Source: Microbacterium sp. W4I20
Lineage (GTDB): Bacteria > Actinomycetota > Actinomycetes > Actinomycetales > Microbacteriaceae
Direction: 5' to 3'
Assembly: GCF_030816505.1 (NCBI RefSeq)
Contig: NZ_JAUSYB010000001.1
Location: forward strand, 1,674,001 to 1,738,000
Length of the DNA: 64,000 nucleotides
Each line of letters starts with the position of its first letter. Position 1 is the stretch's first letter. A model generated the notes under the pieces. The model made no database searches, had not been told where the DNA came from, and saw nothing but the letters and a program-made list of their open reading frames with translations. Shown one piece after another: positions 36,136 through 44,263 of the stretch. A program made the translations under genes and the position numbers.

Positions 36136-37223
36136 ACGGGGGCGATGCTCCGCTGCGAGTCGGGATGGTCGGTGTCGGCTTCATCTCGCGGATGTACTTC
36201 GAGACGCTGCAGCGGATCAGCGACGAGGTGCGCCTCGTGCGCGTCGCCGATCTGGATGTCGAGCGCGCCGCGGCCGTCGGCGCCGCCCAGGGGGTACCCG
36301 GTGGCAGCGTCGACGATCTGCTCGCGGATCCGGACGTCGACATCGTCCTCAACCTCACGATCCCCGCGGCGCACGCCGACGTCTCCCTCCGTGCGCTCGA
36401 GGCCGGCAAGCACGTGTACGGCGAGAAGCCGCTGACCGTCACGCTGGCGGAGGCGCGGACCGTGCGCGAACTCGCCGCGCAGCGCGGGCTCTGGGTGGGC
36501 TGCGCTCCCGACACGGTTCTCGGAACCGGTATCCAGACCGCCCGTCGCGCCGTGGACGACGGTCTCATCGGACGACCGGTCGCGGCGACGGCGACCATGG
36601 CGATCCCGGGTCATGAGGCGTGGCATCCGAATCCCGACTTCTACTACGCGCCCGGAGGCGGACCCCTCTACGACATGGGTCCGTACTATCTGCACGCGCT
36701 GATCACGCTGCTCGGCCCGGTCGCGCGGGTCTCGGCTGTCGCATCGCGTCCACGAGAAGAACGGGTCATCGCCTCGGGTCCGCGCGCGGGCGAGCGCGTT
36801 CCCGTGCGCACCGACACCCACATCACCGGTCTGCTCGAGCACGTCGGAGGTGCGACGACGACACTCACCATGAGCTTCGACACCGTCGGCACCCGCGCGG
36901 TCCCGATCGAGGTGCACGGGCTCGAGGGATCGCTGATCGTGCCCGACCCGAACGAGTTCACAGGTACCACGCTGCTCAAGGTCCGCGGCAAGGACTGGGA
37001 GCCTCTTCCCGTGTCGGCGGGCTACGAGAACAGCGCCCGCGGCTTCGGTCTGCTCGACTTCCACCGCACCGCGGCCGGTGACGTACCGCGCGCGGACGCC
37101 GGCATCGCGTTCCACGCTCTCGAGATCATGGAGACCATGATGACCGCCTCGGTCGAGGGGCGACGTCTGGACCTCGATCCTGCGGCGGACCGGCCGACGG
37201 CCGTGCCTTTGACGTCACTCTGA
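36120..37223 (+). CDS. Gfo/Idh/MocA family oxidoreductase (paralogue of 56.5-57.6 kb gene)
   Basis: The 367-residue NAD(P)-dependent oxidoreductase has a Rossmann motif GMVGVGFISRMYF, a GEKPLTVT catalytic-lysine motif and a C-terminal domain with GGGPLYDMGPYYLHALI. It is paralogous along its length to the protein at 56481-57569, sharing GCAPDTVLGTGVQTAR-like and HEAWHPNPDFYY segments. The start is GTG 36120, inside the last codons of the ThuA gene, with GAGAGGGGG just upstream. The same nested start is seen in the second cassette. The substrate is unknown. Confidence 0.88.
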   Translation: MGQSLNGGDAPLRVGMVGVGFISRMYFETLQRISDEVRLVRVADLDVERAAAVGAAQGVPGGSVDDLLADPDVDIVLNLTIPAAHADVSLRALEAGKHVYGEKPLTVTLAEARTVRELAAQRGLWVGCAPDTVLGTGIQTARRAVDDGLIGRPVAATATMAIPGHEAWHPNPDFYYAPGGGPLYDMGPYYLHALITLLGPVARVSAVASRPREERVIASGPRAGERVPVRTDTHITGLLEHVGGATTTLTMSFDTVGTRAVPIEVHGLEGSLIVPDPNEFTGTTLLKVRGKDWEPLPVSAGYENSARGFGLLDFHRTAAGDVPRADAGIAFHALEIMETMMTASVEGRRLDLDPAADRPTAVPLTSL

Positions 37224-37226
37224 AGG

Positions 37227-37283
37227 GTGCAGGCCGGCACTCAGCCGGCCTGCACTCAGCCGGACTGCGTTCAGCCGGCCTGC
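37227..37283. terminator. Terminator hairpin made from 15-bp tandem repeats
   Basis: GTGCAGGCCGGC and GCCGGCCTGCAC form a perfect 12-bp stem with a 5-base loop (37227-37255) between convergent genes. The region is three tandem copies of a 15-bp unit (37239-37253, 37254-37268, 37269-37283; consensus ACTCAGCCGGCCTGC). The third copy includes the stop codon and last codons of the GH2 gene. Confidence 0.75.
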
Positions 37284-39700
37284 AGCTCGATCGAGACGGA
37301 CGGCAGCCCCGGCGCGGACGCGGTCAGCACGATACGACCCACCCCCGTCGAGCGGACGACCGCGAGCGCGCGCCCGTCGTAGAGGCGATGGCGGGAATCG
37401 GCGAACGATTCCTCGGTCTCCGGACGTGCGCTGCCGAATCCCTGCAGCACCCCCGCACCGTCGATGGCGACCTCGACCTCCCCGTCGCCGTCGGTCGCTC
37501 GCACCCCGAGATCGTCCACGAGCTCGACGACGACGAACGCGAGGCGGTGGCCCGCGGCATCCGGTTCAGAGAGCTCTGCGCTCAGCGCGAGCCGACGATC
37601 GGCCCCGGCCGTCTGCAGTGCCGTGCGCTCGGCGAGGACACCGTCGCGCACGGCGACCGCCTCCAGCGCGCCCGGCGCGTACGGCACCGCGAACAGGGCG
37701 CGGAAGCCGTGCGCGGCCCCGGCAGGCTGTCGTCCGAGCGACGTGCCCGCGACGAACAGCTCGACCTCGTCCGCGTCGCTGTAGACCTCGACCTCCAGAG
37801 GGTCTGCGCCGGTGTCCGACCACGTCCAGGAGGGGATGCTGTCCGTCCACGACCACGGGGCGGCCCTCATCTCACGCCCGCGGGTGTGCGGCCGCCGCAC
37901 CGCGATGAAGGGCTCGGAGCGCAGGCCGTAGACGATCTCCCGGTAGTACGACGCGGGGCGCCGCTCACCCGTGATGTCGATGTCGCCGGCGGAGGAGAGG
38001 AGGAACGGGTAGGCGCCGAGCGCCCCACCGCCGGGCTGGTCGTCGCGGTAGTGCATGCGCCCGAGGCCCGGCTCGCCGAGATAGTCCCAGCCGGTCCACG
38101 TGAAGTCGCCGATGACGTGAGGGTGGGCCAGGACAAGGCCCCACAGCCGGTCGATCCGGGTCGGGAACGTCTCGGATCCGACGATGACCCGATTCGGGTA
38201 CCGCTCGTGATCGAGTTCGTAGCGGGCGTCCTGGTAGTTCATCCCCGCGATGTCGAGCGCGCCGTAGGCCTCTTCCGTCAGTGCGGCGACGGCGTCGGTG
38301 ACGGCCAGTGAACTCATCCGCTCCTCGAGGCTCAGCGAGCGGGCGTTGATCTCGGCCACGGGCTCCAGCGACGCCCCGCCCAGCAGCTCCGGGTCGATGT
38401 CGACCGCCTCGTCCATCACGAACAGTGCGCCGTTGACGGCCGCCGTCACATAGCGGGTCGGGTCGAGCGTGCGCGTCGCGGACGCCATCGCCCTGGTCAG
38501 TTCGCTCCCCGACCGCGTCGCCGCCTCGGGGATCTCGTTGCCGATCGAGTAGATGATCACGCTGGGGTGGTTGCGGTCCTTGCGGACCATCGCCTCGAGC
38601 TCGGACTGCCAGCGGTCGAGGAAGACATCCGAGCCGTCCTCGGGCGACTTCGCCACGGTCCACACGTCGGTGAGCTCGTCCATGACGAGCATCCCGAGCC
38701 GATCGCAGGCGTCCAGCATCGCCCTGCTCATCGGCTGGTGGGCGCTGCGGATCGCGTTGAAGCCGGCTGACTTGAGGATCGCGACGCGGCGCACCTCCGC
38801 GACGTCGAACGTCGCGCCGCCGATGACCCCGTTGTCGGCGTGCACACAGGCGCCGCGCAGCTTCACCGGCTGCCCGTTCACCCGCAGGCCGCGCCGCGCG
38901 TCCAGATGAAGCGATCGGATGCCGAAGGCCACGTCACTCCGGTCGGTCTGGTCCTGGTCCCCGTCACCCGCAGTCAGAAGCGAGGTCGCGCGGTACAGCT
39001 CCGGAGTGTCGACGGACCAGCGCCGAGGCTCCTCCACCAGGATGCGCTGACTGACATCCACCTCGCCGCCGGCCGGCACGCTCACTCTCGTCCGGTCCAC
39101 GCCGACCACCTCACCCGCGGGGCTCAGAATGCTCGTCTCCAGCCGCCGCACGACGGGGAACGGATCGCTGTTGCGCACCGTCGTGACGATCTGCACGAGC
39201 GACGCGTCCGCATCGTGCTCGGGAGTGGTCACCACGACGCCGTCGAGCGGGATGTGCACGCGGGGTCCGACGGAGAGGTGCACGGGTCGGATGATTCCGC
39301 CTCCGGTGTACCACCGCGCATCTCGATCGGTGCGGAACTCGACGACGATCTCGTTCTCGGTGCCGAAGCGCAGGAACGTGTCGAGCTCGACGGAGAAGGT
39401 GGTGCTCCCGGACGGCTGACGGGCGGCGAGGTTTCCGTTCACGAACACGGCGGCGGAGCGGTGGACGGCCTCGAACTCGAGGACCACATGGCGATCGCGC
39501 CAGTCCGCAGGCGCGAAGATCCGGGTGCGGTACTCCCCCTTCACTCCGGGGAAGTATCCCGAGGCCATCTGGCGCGAGTCCGCGACACGCGCCATCGCGA
39601 GCACCGCATCGTGCGGCACGGCCACCGCGTGTGGGTCCCCCGGGATCCCTCCGGTGAGCTCCCGATACTCCCATGGCTGTGAATACGCATCCCGCTGCAT
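37271..39700 (-). CDS. GH2 glycosidase (beta-galactosidase-like, intermediate length)
   Basis: The 809-residue protein has a GH2 sugar-binding domain, immunoglobulin-like domain and TIM barrel, plus two C-terminal beta domains typical of BgaM- or GalB-type GH2 enzymes. The acid/base is Glu389 in SIGNEIPEAA and the nucleophile candidate is Glu510 in VGSETFPTR. The start is ATG 39700, which has GAGGAGGAG about eight bases upstream; an ATG at 39718 lies inside that site. No signal peptide is seen. It sits alone on the minus strand inside the fucose block, with a promoter carrying the 15-bp motif described at 39754-39780. Confidence 0.9.
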   Translation of the reverse strand: MQRDAYSQPWEYRELTGGIPGDPHAVAVPHDAVLAMARVADSRQMASGYFPGVKGEYRTRIFAPADWRDRHVVLEFEAVHRSAAVFVNGNLAARQPSGSTTFSVELDTFLRFGTENEIVVEFRTDRDARWYTGGGIIRPVHLSVGPRVHIPLDGVVVTTPEHDADASLVQIVTTVRNSDPFPVVRRLETSILSPAGEVVGVDRTRVSVPAGGEVDVSQRILVEEPRRWSVDTPELYRATSLLTAGDGDQDQTDRSDVAFGIRSLHLDARRGLRVNGQPVKLRGACVHADNGVIGGATFDVAEVRRVAILKSAGFNAIRSAHQPMSRAMLDACDRLGMLVMDELTDVWTVAKSPEDGSDVFLDRWQSELEAMVRKDRNHPSVIIYSIGNEIPEAATRSGSELTRAMASATRTLDPTRYVTAAVNGALFVMDEAVDIDPELLGGASLEPVAEINARSLSLEERMSSLAVTDAVAALTEEAYGALDIAGMNYQDARYELDHERYPNRVIVGSETFPTRIDRLWGLVLAHPHVIGDFTWTGWDYLGEPGLGRMHYRDDQPGGGALGAYPFLLSSAGDIDITGERRPASYYREIVYGLRSEPFIAVRRPHTRGREMRAAPWSWTDSIPSWTWSDTGADPLEVEVYSDADEVELFVAGTSLGRQPAGAAHGFRALFAVPYAPGALEAVAVRDGVLAERTALQTAGADRRLALSAELSEPDAAGHRLAFVVVELVDDLGVRATDGDGEVEVAIDGAGVLQGFGSARPETEESFADSRHRLYDGRALAVVRSTGVGRIVLTASAPGLPSVSIELQAG

Positions 39701-39751
39701 CCGGGGTCTCCTCCTCATTGACGACACGTCACGCTAACATCGTGGCCAGTT

Positions 39752-39780
39752 CGTGTAAACATCAGATCTTTCGCTCGTAA
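39752..39780 (-). promoter_or_regulatory. Promoter of the GH2 gene with 15-bp motif (site A)
   Basis: On the minus strand TTACGA (39780-39775), a 17-bp spacer and TACACG (39757-39752) are spaced like a sigma-70 promoter. GATCTGATGTTTACA (39768-39754) covers the spacer end and -10 in the same register as the motif copies at 42.2 and 49.8 kb. The hexamers are weaker than in those two promoters. Confidence 0.5.
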
Positions 39781-39929
39781 TGCCGGTAGCATGGAGCAAG
39801 TCGTGATCGAGGTGCCACGGAGCAAGAACCGTCCAGAACACCGGAATATCGATGAATTCAACGGAGAATCGATGCGAGCGTTCGAGTGACGCGGCGATCG
39901 ACGTGGAGACAAACCTCTACGAGAACAGC

Positions 39930-39956
39930 GATAGATCGAATGATGTCCGATCTATC
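39930..39956. promoter_or_regulatory. 27-bp inverted repeat upstream of L-fuconate dehydratase
   Basis: GATAGATCG-N9-CGATCTATC is a perfect 9-bp inverted repeat ending 21 bases before the L-fuconate dehydratase ATG. Position and symmetry suggest an operator for a fucose regulator, or an RNA hairpin just before the ribosome-binding site. The rest of the 39781-39929 stretch shows no other element I can support. Confidence 0.6.
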
Positions 39957-39977
39957 ACCAGGAAGAAGGTACGACTG

Positions 39978-41303
39978 ATGGCGACCATCACCGGCGTGCG
40001 CGTACACGACATACGCTTCCCCACCTCGCTCGACGCCGATGGCTCCGACGCGATGAACAAGGACGGCGACTACTCCGCCGCCTACGTCATCCTGGAGACC
40101 GACGGCGAGCTGCGCGGCCACGGCTTCACCTTCACGATCGGACGCGGGAACGACCTGTGCGCCGAGGCGGCCCGGCAGCGCGCCCAGCCGCTGATCGGTC
40201 GCGACGTCGACTCCCTCCTCGACGACCTCGGAGGTATCTACCGCGAGCTCGCGTCCGACTCGCAGCTGCGCTGGCTCGGTCCCGAGAAGGGTGTCGTCCA
40301 CCTGGCGATGGCAGCGGTGATGAACGCCCTCTGGGACATGGCCGCCCGACGTGCCGGGGTGCCGCTGTGGCGGCTCCTCGTCGAGATGACCCCGGAGCAG
40401 CTCGTGGACGCCGCGGATCTCCGATATCTGTCCGACGCTCTGACCCGCGAGGAGGCGCTCGACATCCTGCACGCGTCGGCGCCCCTCCGCCAGCAGCGCA
40501 TCGCGGAGCTCACCGCCCGCGGCGGCTACCCGTGCTACACGACCAGCGCCGGCTGGCTCGGCTACTCCGACGACAAGCTGCGCACTCTCCTGCAGGAGGC
40601 CGTGGACGAGGGCTACCGCCACTTCAAGCTGAAGGTCGGCGCCGACCTCGAAGAGGACCGTCGGCGACTGCGCGTGGCGCGCGAGATCATCGGTTGGGAT
40701 GCCGAGCTCATGATCGACGCCAATCAGGTCTGGGACGTTCCCCAGGCGATCGACTGGATCAACGAGCTCGCGGAGTTCCGCCCGCTGTGGATCGAGGAGC
40801 CGACGAGTCCCGACGACGTGCTCGGGCACGCCGCCATCCGCAAGGCGGTCAGCCCCATCGGTGTCGCGAGCGGTGAGCACGGCATGAATCGCGTGCTCTT
40901 CAAGCAGATGTTCCAGGCCGAGGCGATCGACTTCTGCCAGCTGGACTCGGCCCGCCTGGCCAGCGTCAACGAGATCCTCTCCGTGTACCTCATGGCCCAC
41001 AAGTTCGGAGTGCCGGTGTGCCCGCACGCCGGCGGTGTCGGGCTGTGCGAGCTCGTGCAGCACCTGTCGATCTTCGACTTCGTGGCCGTGTCAGGGTCGC
41101 TGGACAAGCGCCTCACGGAGTACGTCGATCACCTGCACGAGCACTTCGTCGACCCCGTCGTCGTCGTCGGCGGTCACTACCTGCTGCCCTCGAACCCGGG
41201 ATACAGCGCGGAGATGTTCGAGGAGAGCATCCAGCGCTACGAGTTCCCGACCGGCGGCTACTGGGTGGAGTCGGCGGCCGCGGCGGTGCTCGTCGCGTCC
41301 TGA
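39978..41303 (+). CDS. L-fuconate dehydratase (enolase superfamily)
   Basis: The 441-residue protein dehydrates L-fuconate to 2-keto-3-deoxy-L-fuconate and closely matches the FucD/ENOSF1 group. Catalytic features are Lys217-x-Lys219 in HFKLKVGAD, metal ligands Asp247 (MIDANQ), Glu273 (IEEPT) and Glu300 (GEHG), and His350 in CPHAGGVGLCELVQHL. The C-terminal EYVDHLHEHF and NPGYSAEM segments are hallmarks of this group. The ATG at 39978 follows AGGAAGAAGG; the frame stays open upstream to an ATG at 39852 but without conserved sequence. It provides the second committed step of non-phosphorylating L-fucose breakdown. No lactonase gene is found nearby. Confidence 0.94.
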   Translation: MATITGVRVHDIRFPTSLDADGSDAMNKDGDYSAAYVILETDGELRGHGFTFTIGRGNDLCAEAARQRAQPLIGRDVDSLLDDLGGIYRELASDSQLRWLGPEKGVVHLAMAAVMNALWDMAARRAGVPLWRLLVEMTPEQLVDAADLRYLSDALTREEALDILHASAPLRQQRIAELTARGGYPCYTTSAGWLGYSDDKLRTLLQEAVDEGYRHFKLKVGADLEEDRRRLRVAREIIGWDAELMIDANQVWDVPQAIDWINELAEFRPLWIEEPTSPDDVLGHAAIRKAVSPIGVASGEHGMNRVLFKQMFQAEAIDFCQLDSARLASVNEILSVYLMAHKFGVPVCPHAGGVGLCELVQHLSIFDFVAVSGSLDKRLTEYVDHLHEHFVDPVVVVGGHYLLPSNPGYSAEMFEESIQRYEFPTGGYWVESAAAAVLVAS

Positions 41304-41307
41304 CCGC

Positions 41308-42063
41308 TCAGGCCCTGGGCACCGGCGGCTCGTCACCCTTGACGGGGTGATCGGCCGCGAAGACCTCGACGCCCAGCAGATGCGCGGCCATGCGGATGCG
41401 GGCGCGCTCCGCATCGCGCGTGCGCAGGGCGGCCAGGATGGCCCGGTGATCGGCGTGCGCTTCACCGAGGGAGTCCCGTTCGGTGATCGCGCGCCAGAGG
41501 CGTCCCCGCAGCGTGCGGGTCATGAGGCTGTCGATCAGCGCCGCCAGGGCGGCGTTGCCGCTGGCGATCGCGATCTGGCGGTGGAACGCAGCATCCGCGT
41601 CGATGAAGGACTCCGGCTCGAGCTCGCCCGTGACGAGTCCGGCATCGATCTCCGCGAGGATGCGCTCCAGGGCGTCGAACTCGTCCTCGGTGAGCCGCAC
41701 CGCGGCCAGACCGGCAGACTCGGTCTCGAGCACGCGACGCACCGCGAGAAGGTCGACCGACTGGTTGGCCTCCTGCAGGCCGGCCCAGAACTCCAGGTGA
41801 CGCAGAAGAGAACTCGCGTCGAGCTGCGTCACGTACGTGCCGTCGCCCTGCCGCGTCTCGAGCACTCCGAGCGTGGCCAGCGAGCGCACGGCCTCTCGCA
41901 GCGAACCGCGGGAGACGCCCAGCTGCGCGGCGAGCTCCTTCTCGATCGGGAGCCGGTCCCCCGCCCGCAGTTCGCCGGACGCGATCATCCGCTTCACGTG
42001 GTCGATCACGTGATCCGACCGGGAGAGGGAACCCGTCGGGAGGTCTTCAGTCTCAGCAGCCAC
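41308..42063 (-). CDS. GntR family regulator, FadR subfamily (FCD domain)
   Basis: The 251-residue protein has an N-terminal winged helix-turn-helix (KELAAQLGVSRGSLREAVRSL) and an all-helical FCD effector domain with the metal-ligand pattern DADAAFHRQIA and a late DHRAILAAL. It is convergent with the L-fuconate dehydratase gene, leaving a 4-bp gap. The start appears to be GTG 42063, with only a weak ribosome-binding site. FadR-type proteins often sense sugar acids, so fuconate or its product is a reasonable effector. Its own upstream region carries TCGTCAGACGA, which shares the core GTCTGACG with the promoter motif at 42.2 and 49.8 kb. Confidence 0.9.
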   Translation of the reverse strand: MAAETEDLPTGSLSRSDHVIDHVKRMIASGELRAGDRLPIEKELAAQLGVSRGSLREAVRSLATLGVLETRQGDGTYVTQLDASSLLRHLEFWAGLQEANQSVDLLAVRRVLETESAGLAAVRLTEDEFDALERILAEIDAGLVTGELEPESFIDADAAFHRQIAIASGNAALAALIDSLMTRTLRGRLWRAITERDSLGEAHADHRAILAALRTRDAERARIRMAAHLLGVEVFAADHPVKGDEPPVPRA

Positions 42064-42077
42064 GTGCCCAGTGTAGA

Positions 42078-42088
42078 TCGTCAGACGA
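42078..42088. promoter_or_regulatory. FadR-type operator TCGTCAGACGA
   Basis: The 11-bp perfect palindrome TCGTCAGACGA fits the FadR-family pattern TNGTNNNACNA and lies 15 bases upstream of the FadR-type gene start, suggesting autoregulation. Read on the minus strand it contains GTCTGACG, identical to the core of the motif at 49816-49830. Confidence 0.6.
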
Positions 42089-42127
42089 ATTTGCCCACCC
42101 CGTACCGCGAACGCCTCTCCCGCGGCT

Positions 42128-42144
42128 GATTGATTGAATCAATC
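42128..42144. promoter_or_regulatory. 17-bp palindrome GATTGATTGAATCAATC
   Basis: Two perfect 8-bp arms flank a single G. It lies 40 bp upstream of the -35 of the LplBC promoter and 65 bp from the FadR gene start, so it may be a second operator in this intergenic region, for an unidentified regulator. Confidence 0.5.
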
Positions 42145-42183
42145 GCGTACGTAGGCACGATAACTCGCGAGAAGCCGTGGCAA

Positions 42184-42212
42184 TTGACAGGGATTGATCT
42201 GACGTTTATCGT
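42184..42212 (+). promoter_or_regulatory. LplBC operon promoter with 15-bp motif (site B)
   Basis: TTGACA (42184-42189), 17 bp and TATCGT (42207-42212) form a strong-looking promoter. GATCTGACGTTTATC (42196-42210) overlaps the spacer end and -10. The segment after it, GTGAAG followed by a start-like codon and CCTGCA, is repeated in the promoter at 49.8 kb. Confidence 0.7.
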
Positions 42213-42217
42213 GAAGT

Positions 42218-42325
42218 GTGCCTGCATCGAAGCAGAGAGGAAGCCAGATGAACATCCGCCCGAGGTTGATCGCCGGTTCCCCTCCCCCTCCCGCGTCCCC
42301 CGGCCTCGCGAGGTCCTCATGGTGA
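42218..42325 (+). CDS. Candidate leader ORF upstream of lplB-like permease
   Basis: A reading frame begins at GTG 42218, about six bases after the -10 hexamer and therefore possibly leaderless, and contains an in-frame ATG at 42248 preceded by GAGAGGAAG. It ends at TGA 42323-42325, overlapping the permease ATG (42319) by 7 bp in another frame. The peptide from the ATG is 25 residues and includes SPPPPASP, a polyproline run that tends to stall ribosomes. The parallel ORF at 49839 also starts with Pro-Ala and is proline-rich. Translation and function are unproven. Confidence 0.4.
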   Translation: MPASKQRGSQMNIRPRLIAGSPPPPASPGLARSSW

Positions 42326-43302
42326 GCCCGCCCGGTGTCGGCCTCGACGTCGGCGGCGTCACCCGAAAGCTCCGCGACCGGCGCAACTCCCGCGGATTCC
42401 GCGGACTCAAGCGCAGCTGGCGCCGGCATTGGCAGCTCTACCTGCTGATCCTGGTCCCGATCGCCTACTTCGTCATCTTCAAGTACATCCCGATGGCGAA
42501 CGCCATCATCGCGTTCAAAGATTACAACGTTATAGACGGCGTCTGGGGAAGCGACTGGGCCGGGGTGAAGCACTTCGAGCGCTTCTTCAACAACCCGATG
42601 TTCTGGCCGGTGCTCCGCAACACCTTCATCCTCTCCGCGTATGTCGTGCTGGCGAGCTTCCCGATCCCGATCATCCTCGCGCTCGCGCTGAACGAAGTCC
42701 GCCTGCGGTTCTTCAAGAACACCGTGCAGATGGTCACCTACGCCCCCTACTTCATCTCGACGGTCGTGGTCGTCTCCATGACGATCCTCTTCCTGTCGCC
42801 ACGGCTGGGCATCGCCGGGCATGTGACCCAGTTCTTCGGCCTGGGGTCCATCGACTTCCTCAGCGACCCGGAGTTCTTCCGGCACATCTACGTCTTCAGC
42901 GACATCTGGCAGACGATGGGCTATTCCGCCGTCATCTATCTGGCCGCCCTCGCGGGGATCGACCCCACGCTCTACGAAGCCGCACGGGTCGACGGCGCCA
43001 CCCGCTGGCAGAAGATCCTCAACGTCGACCTGCCCGGCATCCTGCCCACCGCGATGATCGTCCTCGTCCTCGGCGTCGGCAACGTCATGGCGATCGGCTT
43101 CGAGAAGGCCTACCTGCTGCAGAACAGCCTCAACATCTCGCAGTCCGAGATCATCGCGACCTACACCTACAAGGTCGGCCTGCTCAGCGCCGACTTCAGC
43201 CAGGCGGCGGCGATCGGACTGTTCAACGGCGTGATCAACCTCGGGCTGCTGCTCGGTGTGAACGCGATCGTGAAACGACTGACAGGAAACGGACTGTGGT
43301 GA
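42319..43302 (+). CDS. Sugar ABC transporter permease, LplB type
   Basis: The 327-residue protein is an LplB-like CUT1 permease. It has a basic cytoplasmic head, the family-typical RRHWQLYLLILVPIAYFVIFKYIPM first span, further spans and the EAA loop YEAARVDGATRWQKILNVDLP. I use ATG 42319, although it has only a weak ribosome-binding site and may rely on translational coupling to the leader ORF that ends across it. The frame is open upstream, but that part lies before the promoter. Its partner permease follows with a GTGA overlap. Confidence 0.92.
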   Translation: MVSPPGVGLDVGGVTRKLRDRRNSRGFRGLKRSWRRHWQLYLLILVPIAYFVIFKYIPMANAIIAFKDYNVIDGVWGSDWAGVKHFERFFNNPMFWPVLRNTFILSAYVVLASFPIPIILALALNEVRLRFFKNTVQMVTYAPYFISTVVVVSMTILFLSPRLGIAGHVTQFFGLGSIDFLSDPEFFRHIYVFSDIWQTMGYSAVIYLAALAGIDPTLYEAARVDGATRWQKILNVDLPGILPTAMIVLVLGVGNVMAIGFEKAYLLQNSLNISQSEIIATYTYKVGLLSADFSQAAAIGLFNGVINLGLLLGVNAIVKRLTGNGLW

Positions 43303-44261
43303 ACACGATGCTGAAAGAGACCTCCGGCAAGGCCGGCAGGAAGTCCCGTCTCCCGAGGTCGCGCAACGATTTCACGCCGACGCGCATCAAGGAACCGGTG
43401 GTCGACCGGTGGTTCATGGCGGGCGTGTACATCCTGCTCACCACCTTCCTGCTCGTGGTGCTGCTGCCGCTCATCTACATCCTCGCCAGCTCCTTCAGCG
43501 ACCCGCTCGCGGTGTCGTCGGGCCAGGTCACCTTCTGGCCGATCGACTTCACGCTCGAGGGTTACCAGCGCGCGCTCAGCGACAGCTCGATCCTCACCGG
43601 ATTCGGCAACTCGCTGTTCTACACGATCGCGGGCACGGCGATCAGCCTGGTGCTCACGGTCGCGATCGCCTATCCGCTGTCCCGACAGGACTTCTGGGGC
43701 CGACGCGGCATCACCGTCTTCGTGGTGTTCACCATGCTGTTCGCCGGCGGCATCATCCCCATGTACCTCGTCGTCCAGAACCTCGGTCTGCTCGACACCC
43801 GGTGGGCCATCATCCTCCCGCAGGCCATCGGCGTCTGGCAGGTGATCATCGCCGTCGCATTCTTCCGGTCGTCGATCCCCGATGAACTCTACGAAGCCGC
43901 CCAGCTGGACGGCGCGAGCGATCTGCGCTTCCTCTTCTCGACGGTGCTGCCCCTGTCGAAGCCGCTCCTCGCGGTGATCGCGCTGATGTACGCGATCTTC
44001 CAGTGGAACTCCTACTTCGATGCGCTGCTCTATCTGCGCAATCCGGATCTCTTCCCCCTCCAACTCGTGCTCCGAAACGTGCTGATCCTCAATCAGGCCG
44101 CCCCCGGCCTGGACGCGGCCGCCGCCATGGAACGGCAACAGCTCGCCGACCTGATGAAGTACTCGCTCATCGTCATCTCGACCGTGCCGGTGATGCTCGT
44201 CTACCCGTTCGTCGCCCGCTTCTTCAACAAGGGGATCCTGATCGGGGCCGTCAAGGGGTGA
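43299..44261 (+). CDS. Sugar ABC transporter permease, LplC/YtcP type
   Basis: The 320-residue protein is the LplC-like partner permease, with six spans, the typical VVLLPLIYILASSFSDPLAV segment, a YEAAQLDGASDLRFLFSTVLP EAA-like loop and the C-terminal FNKGILIGAVKG. The start is GTG 43299, overlapping the LplB stop as GTGA; ATG 43308 is an alternative. No ATPase is encoded nearby, so a shared MsiK-type ATPase is assumed. Confidence 0.92.
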   Translation: MNTMLKETSGKAGRKSRLPRSRNDFTPTRIKEPVVDRWFMAGVYILLTTFLLVVLLPLIYILASSFSDPLAVSSGQVTFWPIDFTLEGYQRALSDSSILTGFGNSLFYTIAGTAISLVLTVAIAYPLSRQDFWGRRGITVFVVFTMLFAGGIIPMYLVVQNLGLLDTRWAIILPQAIGVWQVIIAVAFFRSSIPDELYEAAQLDGASDLRFLFSTVLPLSKPLLAVIALMYAIFQWNSYFDALLYLRNPDLFPLQLVLRNVLILNQAAPGLDAAAAMERQQLADLMKYSLIVISTVPVMLVYPFVARFFNKGILIGAVKG

Positions 44262-44263
44262 CC

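Noticed and set aside
42078..42144. Possible CRISPR or short-repeat array suggested by nearby palindromes
   Set aside because: The palindromes are unrelated to each other and not regularly spaced; they fit operators better.
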